Source: Denitrobacterium detoxificans (lineage in GTDB: Bacteria > Actinomycetota > Coriobacteriia > Coriobacteriales > Eggerthellaceae). Taken from it: a DNA stretch of 64,000 nucleotides. Where the stretch lies: contig NZ_SUUH01000009.1 of the NCBI RefSeq assembly GCF_015062615.1, positions 19,896-83,895 of the forward strand, in the 5' to 3' direction. Both the position numbers and the translations under genes were made by a program. Below, one piece after another: positions 1 through 7,445 of this stretch (the first letter of the stretch is position 1; the number at the start of each line of letters is the position of its first letter). The notes beneath the pieces are model-generated. The model ran no database searches. It had not been told where the DNA came from and was given only the letters and a program-made list of their open reading frames with translations.

Positions 1-380
1 TCGGGAAGGTCATAGCCAAACGTGCGATAGTACGACAGAGCCTTGTCGCGGGCATCCTGCATCAGGAGCCCATCGTCACTCGTAAACACGGATTCATACG
101 GCGGCGCCGTGATCTTGTCGTACTGACCTGCGCCCAGAAATACTCGAGCGTAGTCGACGGCCAGATCCTGCCGTGTTCCCGAATCGCGATACTTCAAATA
201 GTCGGCAATGCGGGCATACCCACGGGAAACCAGCGAGTCATCGCGCTCGAATTCGATGCGGGAAAGAGCCTCGATCTGCTCTTCGGTAAGCTCCTTGAAA
301 TACACGCTTGCCAGGAAGCCGCAGAACTCGGCACGCGCCTTGCACGCCTCAGCCAACTGCTTCGCATCTTGTACGTCCAT
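1..380 (-). CDS. TorD/DmsD-like molybdoenzyme chaperone (3' end outside window)
   Basis: Reading the minus strand from the ATG at 380 gives 126 codons open to the window edge. The ATG follows a GAGGAG ribosome site. The acidic, helical sequence begins MDVQDAKQLAE and contains DYARVFLGAG and APPYESVF. These patterns are typical of the TorD/DmsD/NarJ family, which binds Tat signal peptides and helps insert the molybdenum cofactor before export. It is the last visible gene of the DmsABC-like operon, so its client is presumably the catalytic subunit upstream. The 3' end is cut by the window, not by a mutation. Family assignment is fairly sure; the exact subfamily is not. Confidence 0.8.
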   Translation of the reverse strand, partial: MDVQDAKQLAEACKARAEFCGFLASVYFKELTEEQIEALSRIEFERDDSLVSRGYARIADYLKYRDSGTRQDLAVDYARVFLGAGQYDKITAPPYESVFTSDDGLLMQDARDKALSYYRTFGYDLP

Positions 381-433
381 GATTATCTCCTCATCTTGCG
401 AAACGGGATGCCCCGCCGCGTTGAAACTCGCCG

Positions 434-552
434 CCCGTCGCAGGAACTGCGACGGGGTGCCCGGATGCCATACGGTCTTGCAGCGAACCTGACATCCGGG
501 ACCTTTATACATGGGCTCGCGGGTTGGAGGGAGGAAGGGACCCCGCGAGCCC
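434..552 (-). other. Three stem-loops between dmsC and torD
   Basis: The 185-bp gap holds a 10-bp perfect stem with a 3-nt loop (434-443/447-456), an 8-bp stem CCCGGATG/CATCCGGG (460-467/493-500) and an 11-bp stem GGGCTCGCGGG/CCCGCGAGCCC (513-523/542-552). No run of T follows on the minus strand, so they look more like mRNA stability or processing structures than terminators. Confidence 0.5.
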
Positions 553-565
553 CGAATGCTGTTAC

Positions 566-1378
566 TTACAGCGTGACGCCGAACAGCGCCATGAGAGCAT
601 CGCTACCGAGCCACATAAGGCAGCGGAACGCAATTGCGCCAACGCAGCCACATGCCAGCGCCAGGCCAGCGAAGGCAAGCGCGGATGCGGGTTTGCGGGT
701 GATGGCAACGCCGCACGCCAGCGGGGCAACGCCACCAACCAGGACCACGGCGCCCCAGAACAGCGGAGCCTGAGCGCCAGCGGAAACGCCGGAGACCATG
801 CCGAACACGAGCGCGAACACCACGGCAAGCGCGCCGCCGAGCACGGTTTCCCAGCCAGCGAACACGAGGGCCTCTTCGGCCTCGCCGCGATAGGCGCAGA
901 GCAGAGCCCACAGGGCGCAGCCAGCGGCAGCAGCCGTACCCAGGTAGCCCAGGGGCAGGCCAATGTTGTTCCATGCGAGCTGGGAGGACATCATGTAAGA
1001 GAAGCCGCACGAGAACGAGAACACCGGAGCCATGATGACGCCCAGGGCAGCGAACGCCTTACGAGCGCTCGCAGAAGCATCGCGCTTCCACAGCAGCACC
1101 AGGATGAGACCGATGAGCGCATCGATGCCCAAGAGCAGTGCCTCTAGGAAGATGCCCGGAGCGGGGTGAGCCAGAACACCGAACATCCTATCGACGTGGG
1201 ACAGGTGCGTTGCCGAAACGATGCCGCCCACGATCAGGAGGATGATCGCGATGATGGCAGCCAGGGAGGTCGTCTTCTTTGCCATGCCCTTGAACTCGTC
1301 AATGCACGCGCATCCCAGCAGCCACGAACCAGTGCCCGCGATAGCGGTGAACAGAACGAGGGACCATTGGATTTCCAT
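566..1378 (-). CDS. dmsC: DmsC-like membrane anchor subunit
   Basis: 270 aa, almost wholly hydrophobic with about eight membrane segments and the N-terminal pattern MEIQWSLVLFTAIAGTGSW typical of DMSO reductase anchor (DmsC) proteins. The family anchors the molybdo- and Fe-S subunits on the membrane and oxidises menaquinol. The gene starts 13 bp after the ferredoxin subunit and has a GGAAGGAG site, so it is translationally linked. The real substrate of the complex cannot be read from this subunit. Confidence 0.88.
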   Translation of the reverse strand: MEIQWSLVLFTAIAGTGSWLLGCACIDEFKGMAKKTTSLAAIIAIILLIVGGIVSATHLSHVDRMFGVLAHPAPGIFLEALLLGIDALIGLILVLLWKRDASASARKAFAALGVIMAPVFSFSCGFSYMMSSQLAWNNIGLPLGYLGTAAAAGCALWALLCAYRGEAEEALVFAGWETVLGGALAVVFALVFGMVSGVSAGAQAPLFWGAVVLVGGVAPLACGVAITRKPASALAFAGLALACGCVGAIAFRCLMWLGSDALMALFGVTL

Positions 1379-1391
1379 TACGCTCTCCTTC

Positions 1392-2024
1392 CTATTCGCC
1401 GTCTACCGGATACGCATCGGTACGCGGATACTCGGGCGCCTTGATGCGCGGATACCACGTGCCGATCATGTCGGTCATGATGTAGTGGGTCGCAGGATGA
1501 TTGCCCACGTCCTGCAGCGTGTGGATCTGGTCGTCGGAGTACTTCGCGAGCTCCTTCGAAACGTCGGAGTTCGGATCATCCAGATCGCCGTAGAAACGAG
1601 CGCCGGCAGCGCAGCTCTTCACGCATGCGGGAAGCTCGCCCTGGCTGGTCAGCTGGCCGCAGAGGGTGCACTTCTCAACGCACTTCTCTTCCTTGTTCCA
1701 GGCGCGCACGCCATAGGGGCAGGCCATCATGCAATACTTGCAGCCGATGCACTGCTCCTTGTTCACCAGCACGACGTTGGTCTTCGGGTCGCGGTAGCTG
1801 GCGCCCGTGGGACACACGTTCACGCAGGGAGCATCTTCGCACTGCTGGCACATGGTGGGCAGCGCATAGCGCGTCATGTTGGGGTACTCGCCCACGGGGC
1901 CCACGGTCAGCACGCGCGACCAGCGCTCGCCCAGGGCCACGCCATTTTCCATCTTGCACGCCACCTCGCAGCTGAAGCAGCCGGTGCAGCGGTCAAGGTT
2001 AACGACAATGCAATTATGCGCCAT
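1392..2024 (-). CDS. dmsB: DmsB-like 4Fe-4S electron-transfer subunit
   Basis: 210 aa from the internal ATG at 2024 (MAHNC). That start overlaps the catalytic gene by 11 bp and is preferred because the upstream ATG sits directly on the GAGG site. Four cysteine clusters are visible: CTGCFSCEVAC, CQQCEDAPCVNVCP, CIGCKYCMMACP and CTLCGQL...CVKSC. This is the four-cluster DmsB/NrfC/PsrB plan carrying electrons from the membrane anchor to the molybdopterin subunit. It has no signal peptide; the family is co-exported by the Tat signal of the A subunit. Confidence 0.93.
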   Translation of the reverse strand: MAHNCIVVNLDRCTGCFSCEVACKMENGVALGERWSRVLTVGPVGEYPNMTRYALPTMCQQCEDAPCVNVCPTGASYRDPKTNVVLVNKEQCIGCKYCMMACPYGVRAWNKEEKCVEKCTLCGQLTSQGELPACVKSCAAGARFYGDLDDPNSDVSKELAKYSDDQIHTLQDVGNHPATHYIMTDMIGTWYPRIKAPEYPRTDAYPVDGE

Positions 2025-4728
2025 AGTCAAACACATCCTCAGTGGTATCAGAGAACTCGGGCATCCAGGGCTCGAACTGCTCGGGTTCGGACCAAATGGA
2101 CTTCAGGATCTCGTCATTGCTGGGCGACACCTTTACCTGGAAGCCACGCAGAATGTACGAGCCATATACCGGGTCATAGGGGGGATCGTTCTTCGTGAGC
2201 ACGTTGATATTGCATGCACGATACGCCTGAGCCGGGTCATCGGAGTCAAGCAGCTCGGGCAGCCAGAAGCGCTCCTGGTAGAGAACGCCCTCGGGGATGG
2301 CCGTGGTGACGCGAGCCTTGCCATGCGTCTTGCCGCGACGGCTCTCGATGTTGACCCACTCGTTATCGGTGATGCCGTACTTTTCGGCATCCTTGGGGTT
2401 GATCCACATCTCGGGCACGGGATAGATCTCGCGCAGATACGGGATGTTGCGCAGCGTGCCATGGTGATACATGGGCAGACGGCCCTCGGTGATGACCAGC
2501 GGATATTCCGTGTCGGTCAGCGGGGACTCAGCGGGCTCATGATAGATGGGCATGGGCTCGTAATCCTGCGATGCCGCGGGAAGCTCCAGATGCTCCGCTT
2601 CCTTGCAATGCGCCCAGGGGAAGCCCGTGCGACCAAGAATCGTGTTGGACTCGCAGTACACCTCGAGCTTCTTGGACGGGGTGCCAAAGCCCTTGGGCTT
2701 GCCCGTGGTGTCGTCGGTCTTGAGGTAGGTGTAGTACGTGCGATACTCGTCAGCCGTGCACCACTCGAACACGCCCTTTTCGCAAGCCTCTTCCCAGGTC
2801 ATCTTGTCGGCCAGCTTGAAGAGGTGCTGCTTCTGCTTCTCGTACTCGTTCTTGTAGAACGGCGTGGTCATGCACTCGTTGGCATCGAATGCCTTGGGGC
2901 AATGCGTGTTGCCCAGCTCGGCGCACTTCTGGACGATCTGCGTCCAGATGATGCCCTCTTCAACGGTCTCGTACAGATGCGTAACAGCCTGACGCATGAC
3001 GACCGTGTTGAGCTGCGGAATGGGGAGGTTCGTCTCGAGCCATTCGGTGCAGGGAAGAATGAGGTCGGCGCACAGCACGGAGAATGCCGTAGGATACATG
3101 TACACGTGCACGATGTAGTCCAGGTTCGGCACGATGTCGTCCAGGCAGGTGGAATTGCCGAGCACGACATGCTTGTTGCCCGAACGCTCGATCCACATGT
3201 GGATCTGGTAGGGGTCGCCGTCCTTCATGGCCTTGAACACCGAAGGAATGTGAGCCATATCCCAGCAGATGAGGCCCTTGTACTCGGTGTAGCCGCAGCG
3301 CTTCATGACCTTTTCCTGCGTGAGCAGACGCGGGGTGTTGCCCAGCTGGTCCTTCACGGGTGCATTCGGGAACTTCTGAAGCATGGTGCCAGGCTTCTCC
3401 ACGTTGCCCATGAGGAATTCCAGGGTAAGCGCAGCGAGGGCGTTTGCCTGAGTCTGACCGGTCTGGTCGGCATACACGCCCTGCATTATGCTCGACTGGC
3501 CGTTGGGGTCGGTATAGATCTCCAGGGCCTTCTCGATCATCTTGGCATCGAGCCAGCAAGTCTCGGCAGCCTTTTCGAGCGTCCACTCCTCGCAGTTCTC
3601 CTTCAGCAGCTGGCCAGCGGTGCTGCACTTCATGCCATTGACCTCATAGGTGCCAAAGAGTGCAGGCTGAACGCCTTCGGCCATGGGGAACTGAACGACT
3701 TCGGGTGCGTTGGTGGCAGGATTCCAGATGACGTAATCCTTGTCCGTGCCCTCCAGACCCGCTTCGGTCGCCTTCAGCGTGAGGCGGGTATTCGGGTTGA
3801 TCAGGTACGGCATATTGGTCCACGTACGGCAGAATTCGGCGTCGTACTTCTCGTTTTCCAGGATCCAACGCGTCCACGCCAGGAACAGAGCGATGTCCGT
3901 ACCAGGGCGAATGGGCAGCCACACGTCGGCCTTGGCGGCATCGAGCGTGTAACGGGGGTCAACGACGACCGTCTTCAGGCCCTGGGGACGATTGCGCAGC
4001 TCGGCGAGAGCGCGACCACCCGTGGCAGCCGAAGAGTTGCTGGGGTCGGTACCCCACAGCACCAGCGACGTCACCTTGCTGTCGGTGAAGTAGTAGTCCC
4101 AACCATTCGAGTCGGAGAACGAAAGGTTGTTCGGCTTGCCAGCGCCATATGCCAAAAGCGATGCGCCCATGCGGGGCAGGTAGCACTGCGAGCAGCCGGG
4201 CTCCCAGACGTTCGGAGTGTTGATGGCCTCGCCAAAGCGCTTGATATTCGAAAAGTGCGGATTTCCGCCACCGCCGGTGGAAACGCTGATAGCTTCGCTA
4301 CCATACTTGTCGGAAACCTCGTTGATCTTCGTGGCCACTTCGGTAAGAGCCTCGTCCCACGAAATGCGCTCCCAAGTATTCTTACCACGCTCGCCCACAC
4401 GACGCATGGGATACTTGTTGCGGTTCGGATGGTACAAGGCCTGAATGCCTGCCATGCCCTTGGCGCATACGCCGCCCTGGCTCATGGGGCTCTCGGGGTT
4501 TCCCTCGATACGCACCACGCGGCCATCACGCACATGCGCCAGAACGGCACACGATGCGATGCACGCACGACACGAGGTCTTGTAGATCTTCTCCTCCCCA
4601 CTGGTAGCTGCTTTGGCGGGATCGGCTTCAACCAGACTGTCCTTCAGGCTGATTCCCAAACCAGCCACGGCGCCAAGCGCTACGGCGGATTTGCAGAATC
4701 CCCTGCGGGTGATTTTGGTTTCTCCCAT
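2014..4728 (-). CDS. dmsA: Tat-exported molybdopterin oxidoreductase, DmsA-like catalytic subunit
   Basis: 904 aa. A Tat signal (ITRRGFCK, residues 6-13) is followed by a hydrophobic stretch. An N-terminal 4Fe-4S site has Cys53-x2-Cys56-x3-Cys60-x27-Cys88. The molybdenum-ligand region reads EPGCSQCYLPR (Cys179/Cys182), giving cysteine as possible ligand rather than the serine of classical DMSO reductase. A C-terminal molydopterin-binding domain follows (LPMYHHGTLRNIPYLRE, about residue 755 on). Bis-MGD enzymes of this type reduce S- or N-oxides or, in Eggerthellaceae, also dehydroxylate catechols. Substrate cannot be assigned. The gene is second in a five-gene minus-strand operon, 47 bp after the unknown first gene. 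Confidence 0.9.
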   Translation of the reverse strand: MGETKITRRGFCKSAVALGAVAGLGISLKDSLVEADPAKAATSGEEKIYKTSCRACIASCAVLAHVRDGRVVRIEGNPESPMSQGGVCAKGMAGIQALYHPNRNKYPMRRVGERGKNTWERISWDEALTEVATKINEVSDKYGSEAISVSTGGGGNPHFSNIKRFGEAINTPNVWEPGCSQCYLPRMGASLLAYGAGKPNNLSFSDSNGWDYYFTDSKVTSLVLWGTDPSNSSAATGGRALAELRNRPQGLKTVVVDPRYTLDAAKADVWLPIRPGTDIALFLAWTRWILENEKYDAEFCRTWTNMPYLINPNTRLTLKATEAGLEGTDKDYVIWNPATNAPEVVQFPMAEGVQPALFGTYEVNGMKCSTAGQLLKENCEEWTLEKAAETCWLDAKMIEKALEIYTDPNGQSSIMQGVYADQTGQTQANALAALTLEFLMGNVEKPGTMLQKFPNAPVKDQLGNTPRLLTQEKVMKRCGYTEYKGLICWDMAHIPSVFKAMKDGDPYQIHMWIERSGNKHVVLGNSTCLDDIVPNLDYIVHVYMYPTAFSVLCADLILPCTEWLETNLPIPQLNTVVMRQAVTHLYETVEEGIIWTQIVQKCAELGNTHCPKAFDANECMTTPFYKNEYEKQKQHLFKLADKMTWEEACEKGVFEWCTADEYRTYYTYLKTDDTTGKPKGFGTPSKKLEVYCESNTILGRTGFPWAHCKEAEHLELPAASQDYEPMPIYHEPAESPLTDTEYPLVITEGRLPMYHHGTLRNIPYLREIYPVPEMWINPKDAEKYGITDNEWVNIESRRGKTHGKARVTTAIPEGVLYQERFWLPELLDSDDPAQAYRACNINVLTKNDPPYDPVYGSYILRGFQVKVSPSNDEILKSIWSEPEQFEPWMPEFSDTTEDVFDYGA

Positions 4729-4775
4729 ATTCCTTCCTTCTCCCTATATCCTGTCTTTCCTCATCAATCCCAGTG

Positions 4776-5492
4776 CTATGCGCAAACCGGAATAGAATCA
4801 GCCATGCGAATGCCCTCTTCGGTGGTGCGCCAGGCGCCATCCCACACGATTCCGCCCACCGTTTCCAGCTTCGATACGAAATAGCCGGCAAACACGGTCT
4901 TGGGGGAATGCAGGGCCGGATGCCCCGAAAGGGCCGTCTCGATTGCAGGAAGGCCAACCGCCTCACGGCAGGTATCGAGCACAATGCGATACGCATCGGC
5001 GTAGCCTTCCGGCTCCTCCTCAATGAGCTGTGCGAAGCGAGCGCAGGGATCGTACTGTTCAAGAGCGCGCAGACCCGCTTCCGACGTCACGAGCTCGTAG
5101 TCGTAGGCACGCGCGTCCTCGGCTTCGGGATCCACGCCCTCTTCGTAGATAGGGGTCGCATCAATCGCGCCCGCATCAATGAGAATGCGCAGCAGCGTAT
5201 GAGGTGTCTGCGTGCTCATGTTCATAACGGGCTGGTCGGCCAACGCCACTTCAACTTCGCGATAGGAAACGGCCTCGCGACACGCATTCATGCACGCGCA
5301 CATGGGCAGCGTGTTCGAACGGTTCAGGGAAAGATGGGAGCAAACCTCCGCAAATACGGCTTCGGGATCGCTCTGGCAGTCGAGCGCCTCCGCCTGGATC
5401 TCTTCGTTAGCTTTTGCGGCAGGGCATTCCCCGTCATGCGTCGTGCTGGGCACGGCTTCCGCGGGGGCCACAGCGTGGTCCTGATATTCCAT
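4776..5492 (-). CDS. Hypothetical protein with an internal duplication, first gene of the dms-like operon
   Basis: 238 aa, acidic, soluble, no signal peptide. Two copies of one module can be seen: CREAVSYREVEVALADQP (residues 71-88) and CREAVGLPAIETALSGHP (175-192). Each is followed by a helical stretch and then a T-x-E-x-G-[LI]-R motif (136-144 and 223-230), a spacing that recalls winged-helix folds. I do not recognise a named family. Position directly before the catalytic subunit suggests a role in maturation or in binding the enzyme, which is inference only. The ATG at 5492 follows GGAGG. Confidence 0.7.
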   Translation of the reverse strand: MEYQDHAVAPAEAVPSTTHDGECPAAKANEEIQAEALDCQSDPEAVFAEVCSHLSLNRSNTLPMCACMNACREAVSYREVEVALADQPVMNMSTQTPHTLLRILIDAGAIDATPIYEEGVDPEAEDARAYDYELVTSEAGLRALEQYDPCARFAQLIEEEPEGYADAYRIVLDTCREAVGLPAIETALSGHPALHSPKTVFAGYFVSKLETVGGIVWDGAWRTTEEGIRMADSIPVCA

Positions 5493-5602
5493 TGCTCCTC
5501 CGATTTCGTCTTGCGACGGCCTCCTCCACCGTCGCCGAACAGAAACGAAGGTACGGGAAGGTCCCGAAGGGCAACAACTTCAATTGTTCGTGAAATCCAC
5601 TC

Positions 5603-5651
5603 TCACCAACGGGTTTTTCTTGGTGATTGATCACTCACCAACTATTGGTGA
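5603..5651. promoter_or_regulatory. Array of four TCACCAA/TTGGTGA heptamers upstream of the dms-like operon
   Basis: TCACCAA occurs at 5603-5609 and 5635-5641, and its exact complement TTGGTGA at 5620-5626 and 5645-5651. The last pair forms a perfect 7-bp dyad with a 3-bp spacer; the first pair has a 10-bp spacer. The array lies 111-159 bp before the first gene of the minus-strand operon, a position suited to an activator or repressor site. Confidence 0.65.
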
Positions 5652-5738
5652 ATTCTACGTTTTTGCAGGTAGAGCGCAGAGTATTAGAAGAGAATATGTT
5701 CGTTTAGCCTAACTCGAAGCCCCGCGAACAAGGCACGG

Positions 5739-5817
5739 GGTGACAGAGGGACGGTTCTGCTGTCACCTTCCCACAATTCACCCCCGCAGGTGACAGAAGG
5801 ACCGTCCCTCTGTCACC
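5739..5817. repeat. REP-like pair: two inverted 29-bp palindromic units
   Basis: Unit 1 (5739-5767) starts GGTGACAGAGGGACGG and ends CTGTCACC. Unit 2 (5789-5817) is the same element in reverse orientation, differing at about four positions. Each unit can fold on itself and the two together can form a long hairpin. This is the layout of bacterial REP/BIME elements spread by REP-associated tyrosine transposases; no such transposase gene is in the window. It lies downstream of the aldolase gene stop. Confidence 0.8.
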
Positions 5818-5921
5818 AGCGAATCGCGCGCAAAAATAGGAGGCCCGTCCACGCAGCACCTTGCATGATGCAAGATGCGTACGTGAACAAGCCTCCGTCC
5901 CGTGCCACGTGGGATATGGAA

Positions 5922-6755
5922 CTACTGTAGCAGGTCCTCGTTGAAGCTGGCGCCAATGGCGTCGCACACTTCCCGCAGCTGCGCAGACGTGACCAAATGA
6001 TCGGGAACCCTGCCCCCATTCGCGGCGCGGGCCTTCAGGTAAATGCTTGCTGCCTTTTCGATAGTGTGGGTAAGGCCGAACGTCTCGTCGAAATCGGGCC
6101 CCGTTGCGATAAGGCCATGCTGCGACCACACGACCGCCGCATGCTTGGCAATCTTCTGCGCGGTTTGCTCGGCCAGCTCGCGACCGCCAGGCAGCATCCA
6201 CGGAAGCACGCCCACTCCCTGCGGGGTAAGCATGACGACTTCGGTCATGGCACCCCACAACGCACGGTTCCATTCGGCTTCGCTCGCATTCAGAATGAGG
6301 CTGAGCGCGATCACGCTCTGGCAATGGGCGTGATACACCACTCGGCTGTCGCCGTCGGCATCGCGAATGAGTGCAGCATGCGCAAGCAAATGCCCCAAAA
6401 ATTCGCTGGTAGGACGCGCATTGCGCAAGCCCCATACGCGGCGCCACGCAGAACCGGACTCGTCGATTTCCACAATGCCGCAGTTCAGCGTAGGGTCAAT
6501 GCTCACCTTGCGCATAGGAGAGCCCGCTGCCGTTACCAAGAAGAGCGCATTGGCGATATCGGGCTCCTTGCGGCCGATGCCCACCCAATCGTGGCCTTCG
6601 CCCGACACCTTCAAGTACGGCATGACCACGCGGATGTCTTCCTCGTCCAGGCGATAGGAAAGGTTGCCACCGTTGCTTTCGTGCCAGCCTTCTACCCAGC
6701 CATCATCGCACATGCGGATGAAGCGCCTCATGCAGTTAGCCTGTTCGATACCCAT
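5922..6755 (-). CDS. rhaD: Rhamnulose-1-phosphate aldolase (class II aldolase)
   Basis: 277 aa, close to the 274 aa of E. coli RhaD. The start at 6755 follows GAGAGGGG; a 45-residue upstream extension lacks a site and is not used. WHESNGGNLSYRL near residue 24 matches the RhaD signature. The zinc ligands fall where expected: His142 and His144 (YHAHCQS) and His213 (SQHGLIATG), with Glu118 as likely catalytic acid. The enzyme splits L-rhamnulose 1-phosphate into dihydroxyacetone phosphate and L-lactaldehyde. No rhaA, rhaB or transporter is next to it, so it may instead serve another deoxysugar phosphate such as fuculose or a salvage route. Confidence 0.82.
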   Translation of the reverse strand: MGIEQANCMRRFIRMCDDGWVEGWHESNGGNLSYRLDEEDIRVVMPYLKVSGEGHDWVGIGRKEPDIANALFLVTAAGSPMRKVSIDPTLNCGIVEIDESGSAWRRVWGLRNARPTSEFLGHLLAHAALIRDADGDSRVVYHAHCQSVIALSLILNASEAEWNRALWGAMTEVVMLTPQGVGVLPWMLPGGRELAEQTAQKIAKHAAVVWSQHGLIATGPDFDETFGLTHTIEKAASIYLKARAANGGRVPDHLVTSAQLREVCDAIGASFNEDLLQ

Positions 6756-6892
6756 GACAGCCCCTCTCTCTAGCGGTTGAGTTGCCTTTATTCTATCGCA
6801 GTTCACGCGAATTACGGCAGGCTCCCCGTAGCAAAAAGGCCGGGCACTATGCGCATGCACCATGCTCGGCCCCACAGGCGAAATCAGCAAGC

Positions 6893-7375
6893 CTACGCCT
6901 CGGAATCGGGCTCCAGCTCACGGGCGCGCTGAAGCGTCTGGGCGTAATCCGCCTGGAACGCACGCAGGCGCTCGGTTTCCTTCTCGAGCTCCCCAGCAGG
7001 CATAACAGCCTCGCGCGCAGCATCCACCGAGGCGAAGCCACCCGCTTCCAGGGCCGCGGCCAACTTGCGTTCCGCATCCTCGCGTGCGCCCTTGCGAATG
7101 GCCAGCATGTTGCCACACTGAAGGGCCGCCTCACGTGCAGCACGTTCGGCTTCGGCGTCGCCCTTGGCAAGCGCCTCCTCGCGTTCGGCCATATAGCCGT
7201 CTACGTAGGACTTGATCTGCGCTTCCTGGTTCACCTGGCCCACACGATGCGCATCAGCTTCCATGACCGCCTGCGCAGCCCGAGCCGCATCCAGGCGCGT
7301 GCCCAGGACCTCCATTTCGGTAATCTGGTCCATGAGCCCCTGAAGATGGGCGAATACCACATCGGCTTCTTCCAT
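6893..7375 (-). CDS. Small coiled-coil protein resembling the SbcC coil region
   Basis: 160 aa, rich in Ala, Glu and Arg, predicted to be almost entirely helical coiled coil. The start at 7375 (MEEAD) follows GGAAGGGG at 5 nt; a GTG two codons earlier is possible. The C-terminal segment GGFASVDAAREAVMPAGEL then a Leu/Glu heptad recalls the inner coil of SbcC-type nucleases, but there is no Walker motif or zinc hook. It may be a free-standing relative or a remnant. It sits between an FAD reductase and the aldolase with no obvious link to either. Confidence 0.6.
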   Translation of the reverse strand: MEEADVVFAHLQGLMDQITEMEVLGTRLDAARAAQAVMEADAHRVGQVNQEAQIKSYVDGYMAEREEALAKGDAEAERAAREAALQCGNMLAIRKGAREDAERKLAAALEAGGFASVDAAREAVMPAGELEKETERLRAFQADYAQTLQRARELEPDSEA

Positions 7376-7394
7376 GAGCACCCCTTCCTGGGCA

Positions 7395-7430
7395 AAAGAA
7401 AAGGGAGGTGGGGCGCGAACCCCACCTCCC
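7395..7430 (-). terminator. Rho-independent terminator after the FAD reductase gene
   Basis: GGGAGGTGGGG (7403-7413) pairs perfectly with CCCCACCTCCC (7420-7430) around a 6-nt loop. On the minus strand the stem is followed by TTTTCTTTT (complement of 7395-7403). It lies just past the stop of the flavoprotein gene at 7446. Confidence 0.88.
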
Positions 7431-7445
7431 GGTAATGGTTAGTGG

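Noticed and set aside
1876..4884. 1002-codon plus-strand reading frame opposite dmsA
   Set aside because: It runs antisense to a clear molybdoenzyme gene, shows no domain, and is explained by GC-rich third-position bias.
5704..6447. 247-codon minus-strand frame overlapping the aldolase gene
   Set aside because: Out-of-frame shadow of rhaD, crossing the REP pair, with no start signal.
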